Shown here: piece by piece, positions 33,601 through 42,600 of the stretch
Layout of the letters: each line of letters begins with the position of its first letter
Position numbering within the stretch: position 1 is the first letter of the stretch
Assembly: GCF_036711975.1 (NCBI RefSeq)
Contig: NC_091966.1
Span: 23,071,501 to 23,135,500, forward strand
DNA from: Onthophagus taurus
Taxonomy: Eukaryota; Arthropoda; Insecta; Coleoptera; Scarabaeidae
Direction: 5' to 3'
Length of the DNA stretch: 64,000 bases
The notes under the pieces: model-generated
Databases searched by the model: none
What the model was told of the DNA's origin: nothing
Seen by the model: the letters and a program-made list of their open reading frames with translations, nothing else
Position numbers and translations under genes: made by a program

Positions 33601-36600
33601 AATTGTAACAAAATAAGCTGGTATTCTATGTCCCCACCACAATTGTCTTGAAATACACCAATCACGGATTCCTTCCATCCAATGATACCAAGTTTTTACA
33701 TGCATCTCAGGTACAATTTTAAGATCTCCATTTTTTACTGCCTCCACAGCATTATTCGCCATTTCAGAACATTTTACATACCATTGAGGTTTTAACATTG
33801 GTTCTACAATATCTTTGCTTCGATTACAGATTGGAACCACCATGGCATGGGTTTTTGTCTCAATATAAAGTCCCTTTTGTTTTAAAGCTTCCGTTATTGA
33901 TTTTCTTGCATGAAAACGTTTCATTCCCTATCAAATAAAAAGAAAATGTGTTAAACAGAATTACAATTCCTGTTGTTTTCCTAACCGAAAACTCTCCATA
34001 ATCACCAATAACAATACCACTTTCATCAAAAATGGTGATAAATGGTAAGTTAAGTCTTAATCCGACCTCGTAATCATTTGGATCATGTGCTGGTGTGATT
34101 TTAACAGCACCAGTTCCAAATTCTCGCTCGACAAATTCATCGGTAACGATTGGTAGTTTCCGATTGCAAAACGGATGTATCACAAACTTTCCGTGTAAAT
34201 GTTTATATCTTTCATCTTCTGGATGGACCGCTACAGCGGTATCTCCCAACATGGTTTCAACACGAGTTGTTGCGACAACAATTTTCTCGTCCGAGCCCTC
34301 AACCAGATACGCAAATAAAGTTAAGACTCCAAATTCTATTTTTTCGTCGTATCCAGGCACAGATAAAAAAGTACGACCAGGTAATTCAACTTTGTCGACC
34401 TAAAAAGAAGAAGTGTTATAAAAATATGACGGGATTTAAACTGTTTATGATTATAAGTTATATAATAGTAATATAGATTTTGAATTTCTTGGTATAGATG
34501 ATTAAAACACATAACTTACCTCCTTAATTTTCTAAATATGTATAAATTTGATAATGGCGATCGTAAAGTACATAAAGTTTATCGTGTGTAAATAAGTCAT
34601 AAGGAAAGTTTAAAATTATAATTTGTATTTTAATTTATGGTTAAATGTTTGCAATTTCAAGTCCACTATCTGATGATGGGAAACGTCATAATTGACCATG
34701 TTTAATGAATAAACGAAATTAAGGAGCTAACTTATGTGTTTTAATCATCTATACCAAGATGTTGATGATTGGTTTTAAGAGTTAAAGAGTAAGAGTAGCT
34801 AAGTCATATAGGGGTTTTCTAAAGAAAATATTTTAATGTACTATTTTCATTAGGTTTAATCAAATAATTTGTTGCCATATCTACAAGACTGGTATATGTA
34901 CTTAATATTTCGACTAAATGCGCGATATACATATCTAAACATTGTGCTGGTTTACCCACCAACTACGGTTAATAGCGAAAATGAAGTAGATTTATTTTAG
35001 TTAATTTAGTTTAAGTTTAACGACGACCAATAACGGACGACTTTGATTCACCGAAAAAGTTTATTTCTCTCTCCGTCACGAATCTATTGGTGAGTACACT
35101 TGGGAAACGAGTTATCCTCGGCGTAGCGGACTGGCCGAGGGTGGCACCGATTACCTGAGTCTGATTTGCGTCTGCTGATTGGACAAAAAACAATTCGTTT
35201 AAACAGTTCCCGTGCGGTTATTATAAACATTTCGAAAAATTTTATTAGAAAGATCGCTTCAGAATAATGTATCCTACAACCGTATAATGCTCTGATGCGG
35301 TAGATACGGGACAGCCTGTACAGCCATTTAGTTATTTCTATACTTTTATTTTTATTAATTACAGTCGTGCCTGAAGACGATTTTAAAAAAAATCGATACA
35401 TATGTAGCACCGAATTCACTAAATTATTCTTCATCATAACCACCCTGCCTTTTAATTAAATATTGCTGGTAAAATGGAATGATAAGAAATTTGTTTGTAT
35501 AGCCACAAACAAACTTTGATAGTATAAAACCAGTAGCATCAGTTGCGAGATGCTACTGGTTTTATGAGCAGAGTACAAAAATTAAAAGTGCAAGTTGCTC
35601 AGCCAAGACTGATTCACCATTATAATCCATACATGGGTGGGGTAGACTATCATGATTGGCTCCTAGAAAAACATTCTATAGCAATAAAGGGTAAGAAATG
35701 GTACTGGTGTATATTCACAAGGATAATTGATACGGCTGTTGTAAACTCCTTCTTGCCATATAGAAGAATTCATGGAAAGAAGTCAATTTCCATCAAAGAT
35801 TTTAGGAGACAGATCGCAGTAACACATTTAAAAATTGGTCACGAAACAAGTGTATTGAAGGGTAGATCACTCAGCGTTGCATCTTCCTCAAAATCAAAAA
35901 TTCTGGATCGTCCTAAAATTTCATCAATTTCAGAAGTGCCCATCGGGGTCAAATTCATTCCCAAAGTCTGCGTCGCGCTATGTACAAGGAGGTTCAAATT
36001 CGATGTCCGAATAAGCTATCTTCAAAACTATAAGAGTTAGAAAAAAAAGTGGCTTACATGTCATGATCTCGTTTTTAAAGAGCTATCGTCTTTTGTTTTT
36101 CCCCTAGAGGTAAAAATTGAAAATATCGTAAAACCAGCAAGTGCAATTATCTTGGTTATTATTATAGGTGGAGTATTATAACTAAGACATTATATGGACA
36201 CTTTTTTACAGAAAATTTGATGACGTAGTCAAAAAAAATTTTTCGGTTATAGATTTCTAGATACTATCACAATTTTCGTTTTTTTAAATGGAAACACTGA
36301 TTTTTTCGCTTATTAAATTCGTTATTTTTTTCTGATTACAAAAATATAGGGTTATACAGGCTGATTGAAAAAACCGCTGACAGACTTCTAGGGCAGGTAA
36401 TACATCAAAAATTAAGATGAAAAGTCTTAATATACATGGGGTCGCAAATGCCTCGTTGGAGAGATATAGCGGATCAAAGTTTCTTTAAAATTAAACATTA
36501 TCTGCTATAAAAAGCACTTTTTTAAAAATACTGTCTACGCCATTGCTCTCTACGCGTGTAAAGTGATCAATTATCTATCAATTGGTCTCTTAAAAAACTT

Positions 36601-39600
36601 TGATCAAAGCAATAGTTTTTAAGAAAAACACGTTTTTAGAAAATTTGTTAATTCAATCAAAAACTGTTGCTTTAATCAAAGTTTTGTGAGAATTCTTTAG
36701 TGAATTTTAAGGGTACTTAATATATAAACCATGGGCGACTTCGGCTTCCCTAAGAAGTTACACCCCTCCAAAAATGGCGGAAAATTCTGGTTTAATTTTT
36801 TTTCTCAAAAACCATAAACGCTAGGAAAATGAAATTTGGGGAATATGTTTAACTCAAAATAAGGCACGTTTTGACCCTATTTGTACTTTCAACCTACCCT
36901 TCTAAACTACTAAACGTAACCACCCCCGTTGAATTTAAGCCTATATTTTTTTTGTAATGATGATAAATACATTGGAAAAATTTCAGTTAGATAGATAAAA
37001 CTATTCTAAAATTTTTTTGTCTCTCTGAAGTTCTTCTAAAATTTGTATATATGTATTTGTATATCTGTATATATAAAAATAGTTAGTAATATTCAGATAA
37101 ATATAAAACGTGAACTTACTGTCAATAAAACTATCTTGGAAATTTTGTTATTACATACAAATCAATCATTAAAACTTTTAAAAAAATTTTCTTAAAAAAC
37201 GGGATATATATGTTGGAGGCAGATGACGAATTCGGCCCGTGGCCGATTTATTTAGACATATCGGCATATGTCTAAAGCTGTTAGGTCACATGACGAAAAA
37301 ATGATACAATCGGGATCTGACCATATCAGTTTGAACACGTCCCGATATGTACATTTACACAATGCGCCGATCCGATCGGAACTACACATAACCTCTTTTG
37401 GGATGTTTATGAGGGACATCACTTACGTGCCGTGTGTTTATTAGTACGTTTTACTGTTTTTAGCAGTTACCGAAGTTATAAAGTTTTAAATATAAAGTAG
37501 TTGACTTTAAATATGGAAAGTGAAAAATATTTAGTTGAAAAACAAATTTTTGAAACTAACTTTTTAAATTAATTGAAAATAGTGGCGCTAATAATTTTAC
37601 CACCGTGCTAACTGTTGAGCATTATTTAAGTATTTTAAATCAAGTAAAGAACAGCATGTCAAAGAAAGAGACGAAGGAAAGACTAAGTTGTCAAGATTAT
37701 AGGCGTTTGAATAGATTTGAAATTCTAAGAATTGGTGATAAAGAGAAAATTATTGCAAAACGAAAGAATGATGATGTGGTTTCTATAAGGTATTATTGCG
37801 ATGTTACGGAGGTACACGGCATTTTAGAAAAAGTTCATAAAGATACTGGCCATAAAAGAAGATTAGGAATGGAAAAAGAAATTGCTAAGAAATATTGTAA
37901 TATTCCCAGAAGTGTCATTGAAGAGTATTTGAAATTATGTGCTATGTGTCAATTAAAGAAAAAATCGAAGCAGAAAGGATTAGTAGTAAAACCAATAATT
38001 TCTACAGGATTTAATAAAAGGGGACAAATTGATCTTATTGATATGCAAACAGAACCGGATGGCCCTTATAAGTTTATCATGAATTACCAAGACCACCTCA
38101 CAAAATTTGTGTTTTTAAAACCTCTAAAAACTAAAAAGGCAGAAGAAGTAGCATATAACTTGATGAATATTTTTTGCATAGTCGGGGCACCTTGCTTGCT
38201 TCATAGTGACAATGGCAGAGAATTTGTGAATCAAGTAATTACTAGCCTTGCAGATATGTTTCAAGCGAAAATAATTCATGGTAAACCACGTCATTCTCAA
38301 AGCCAAGGGTCCATCGAGAGAGCGAACCAAGATGTAAGAGACATTTTAATTACTTGGATGCAGGAAAATGAGACAACTAAGTGGGCAGAAGGTCTAAGAT
38401 TTGTGCAATTAAAAAAGAATAGATCATTTCACCGAGGCATCCAACGTACTCCATACGAGGCTATGTTTGGCATCCCACTTGTTAATGGCTTAAAAGATTC
38501 AAATCTTCCGCTTGAAATTGTAGAGAAGTTACACGATGAGGACGACATTTATAGATTAGAAAGCAGTGTTGGTAGAAACATAGAACAGGTAGTATCTAAA
38601 AAATCAGATTCAGAATTTCAAAACAGTGATGGAGGAATTGTTGAGGTAACCTAAAAAAACGCAGAGAATTTACATTGCTTATTATTATTATTATATGTTT
38701 CATTTTAGGAACAACGAAATCCGATTAAAATCAATAAATCAACATCGATCTCATAGTATTGCATGTTTAAAAAAGCAAGCAACAGAAATGTTACAGCAAA
38801 GTTGTTCCAAATTCCCAAAAATTGAAATTGGGCAGAACGTTTTAGTTAAGATTCTTGATGTCGACAGAGGACGCTTAGCTCCTCGTAACATTTTGGCTGT
38901 TGTATTGTCCGAGAAAGATGATTTATACCAACTTGGTACATCAACTGGCATCTTGGAAAAACTATATGCAAGGAATGAGTTCCAGGTAAGTACTTAACTA
39001 ATATTTTATATATTTAAACGGTAATAAGGTTTTTCTTTTCAGCCTTCTCAAACGAACTCATTGACATCTTCAGATGAATCAAATTCTTCCCAGGGGTTTG
39101 TAAGATGCAACTGTCGTAAACAGTGCAGTAATAAAAAGTGCAAATGCTTATTAAAGAACTCGAAATGTAACAGTAAATGTCATTCAAGTACTTCATGTCG
39201 CAATAAGTAATAAAATAAATATTATGTTAGTTCCCACATTGCATTTGTTTCTCTTATGACCAAAGCAACAATTAACATTTCGGGATATGTTTAACTGCTA
39301 AAAACAGTAAAACGTACTAATAAACACACTACACGTAAGTGATGTCCCCCATAAACATCCCAACAGAGGTTATGTGTAGTTCCGATCGGATCGGCGCATT
39401 GTGCAAATGTACATATCGGGACGTGTTCAAACTGATATGGTCAGATCCCGATTGTATCATTTTTTCGTCATGTGACCTAACAGCTTTAGACATATGCCGA
39501 TATGTCTAAATAAATCGGCCACGGGCCGAATTCGTCATCTGCCTCCAACATATATATCTTAAATTATAAATAACATTTCTACATATAAACGAATCACGAA

Positions 39601-42600
39601 CACGTTAAAAATTTTTGTTATAGATGTTATTCTATGTTGTTCTACACTTGATCCTTATGAAGAATCGACTGGTTGTATCTCGGAATGAAAGGAGGTATTG
39701 AAATATTTGAAAGAGGAAGAACTTGTTTTGTTGAGCTGGTATTACGATGTTATGTCTTTTAAATACATGTAAAGAGGTTTATGTTGCAATTGAATTTGTT
39801 CATTAAGTAATTTGTGTTTGTTTTTAACTTTATGTTTGTGAATTTCCAATGATCAAGCTAATTCCAATAAATCAAGCTTAAAGCCTTTTTCGCATTTATG
39901 AATGAGTTATTATATTGAGTTATTATTATTATATTGAGTTATTATATTTATTAAAAAGTTTTAATGATTGATTTGTATGTAACAACAAAATTTCCAAGAT
40001 GGATTTATTGACAGTAAGTTCACGTTTTATATTAATCTGAATATTACTAACTATTTTTATATACAGGGTGTCACACAAAAAACGCCCCAACCTGTAACTC
40101 TGTTATTTACATACCGATTTTCATGACCCAGGTATCAAATGAAATGGTTTTATAAATACTATGATTCATGCTACAAATAAATTTTTTACAACGCCATCTT
40201 CAATTTCAAGTAATTACTACCTTTTGTTTTTCAAATTGCTGCGTATATTTTTCTTCACGTCATTAGGATAGAGATTGTTTTTCTGAATCCATTGATGTAT
40301 AATACATCCATTTTAAATGTAGTTTTAGCAGATAAAAGACACCTGTATATACAGGTTGTCACACAAGAATGCCACAAGCTGTAACTCTGTCATTTAAATT
40401 CCGATTTTCATGAGCGAAATATCAAATGAAAAGGTTTGATGAATACTATGATTCATGCTACAAATAAACTTTTTCCAACGCCATCTTGAATTTCAAGCGA
40501 TTACCAACTTTTCATTTTCAAATTGCTCGGTATGTTTTTCTTCACGCTATTGGATAGAGATTCCTTTTCTGAATCCATTGATGTACAATACATGAACATT
40601 AAATGTAATTGTAGTATAGAAAAACATTAAAATAGTTTCCTAACATTCTCTTAAAGTTACTTGCGTTATACTGTAGTGTGCCATGGGAAAAAAATAAAAA
40701 AACAATTTATAAGTATCATTTGCAACTGCTCCGGGCATTGAAATAACATTTAATGACTGTTATCAGTTTTGCGCGTTCTTTCTTCTATGGCACACAGTAT
40801 TACAGAAGTGACTAAGACAATGTTCGGAAAATGTTTTAATTGTTTTTCTCTGCTAAAATTACAATTAATGTTAATGTATTGTACATCATTGGGTTCAGAA
40901 AAAAAAATATCTATACAATAACGTGTAGAAAAACATACCGAGCAGTTTGACAATCAAAAGTTAATAATCGCTTGAAATTAAAGATAGCGCTGGAAAAAGT
41001 TTATTTGTAGCATGAATCATAGTATTCATCAAACCATTTCATTTGATACCTCGTTCATGAAAATCAGAAGGTAAATGACAAAGTTACAGCTTGCGGCGTT
41101 CTGTATACAGGTGTATCGGAATGACTGCAACAAACTTCAAGGGGTGATTCTTTAGTGAATTTTAAGGGTACTTTGATGTATGAACCATAGGCGACTTCGG
41201 TCCCCCTAAGGAGCTACACCCCTCTAAAAATGGCGGAAAATTTTGGTTTAATTCCTTTTTCTCAAAAACCATAAACGCTAGGAAAATGAAATTTGGGGAA
41301 TATGTTTAACTCATAATAGGGCATGTTTTGACCCTATTTGTACTTTCAACCTACCCCTCTAAAGTACTAAACGTAACCACCCCCTTTACATTTTTGCTAA
41401 TATTTTTTTTATGCAGATGATAAATACATTAGAAAAATTTTACATATCTAGATGAAAGTATCCTAAAACTTTTTTGTCTCTCTAAAATTTTCTCAAAAAC
41501 GACTAATTTTTGAGAAAAAAAATAATAAAGCAAACACTGCCCAAATTAGTCGTTTTTGAGAAAATTTTAGAGAGACAAAAAAGTTTTAGGATACTTTCAT
41601 CTAGATATGTAAAATTTTTCTAATGTATTTATCATCTGCATACAAAAAATTTTAGCAAAAATGTAAAGGGGGTGGTTACGTTTAGTAGTTTAGAAGGGTA
41701 GAATGAAAGTACAAATAGGGTCAAAACGTGCCCTATTATGAGTTAAACATATTCCCCAAATTTCATTTTCCTAGCGTTTATGGTTTTTGAGAAAAAAGAA
41801 TTAAACCAAAATTTTCCGTCATTTTTGGAGGGGCGTAGCTCCCCAGGGGGGCCGAAGTCGCCCATGGTGCATATATGAAAGTACCCTTAAAATTCACTAA
41901 AGAATCACCCCTCGAAGTTTGTTGCAGTCATTCAGATACAGCCTGTATACAGGTGTCTTTTCTTTGCTAAAATTACTTTCAAAATGGATGTATTGTATAT
42001 CAATGGATTCAGAAAAACAATCTCTATCCAATGACGTGAAGAAAAATATATGGAGCGATTTGAAAAACAAAAGTTAATAATCGTTTAAAATTGAAGATGG
42101 TCTTGGAACAAATTTATTTGTAGCATGAATCATAGTATTCATCAAACCATTTCATATGTTACCTCACTCATGAAAATCGGATTGTAAATGACAGAGTTAC
42201 AGCTTGGGGCGTTTTTTGTGTGACACCCTGTATATATAGCTTCGGCTGATGATGGGAAAATGAGTTTTTAACGAAACTGGCACCGTTAAAATAAATTTTA
42301 AAAAGCAGTTTCAATTTCCATTCTCTAAATTAATTTTGCCTATTATTTTGTACAATTGTCTGAATTTTAACTATGTACAATTTATGGGTAAATTTGTTAT
42401 CAATATTTGTTATAAATAACTATTTTTAATTGCAGTTTTACATACAATTTTTGATGTGTGTTCATCTGCATAATCTACAAAATTACCAAAATCCTTGTTC
42501 TATTAGATATTTATATTTATATTTTTTAAAAATATTCCACTTACTGTTCACGTCTTTTTAAACGTTTTATAAAAAACGGCTAATATAAACATATTCAATT

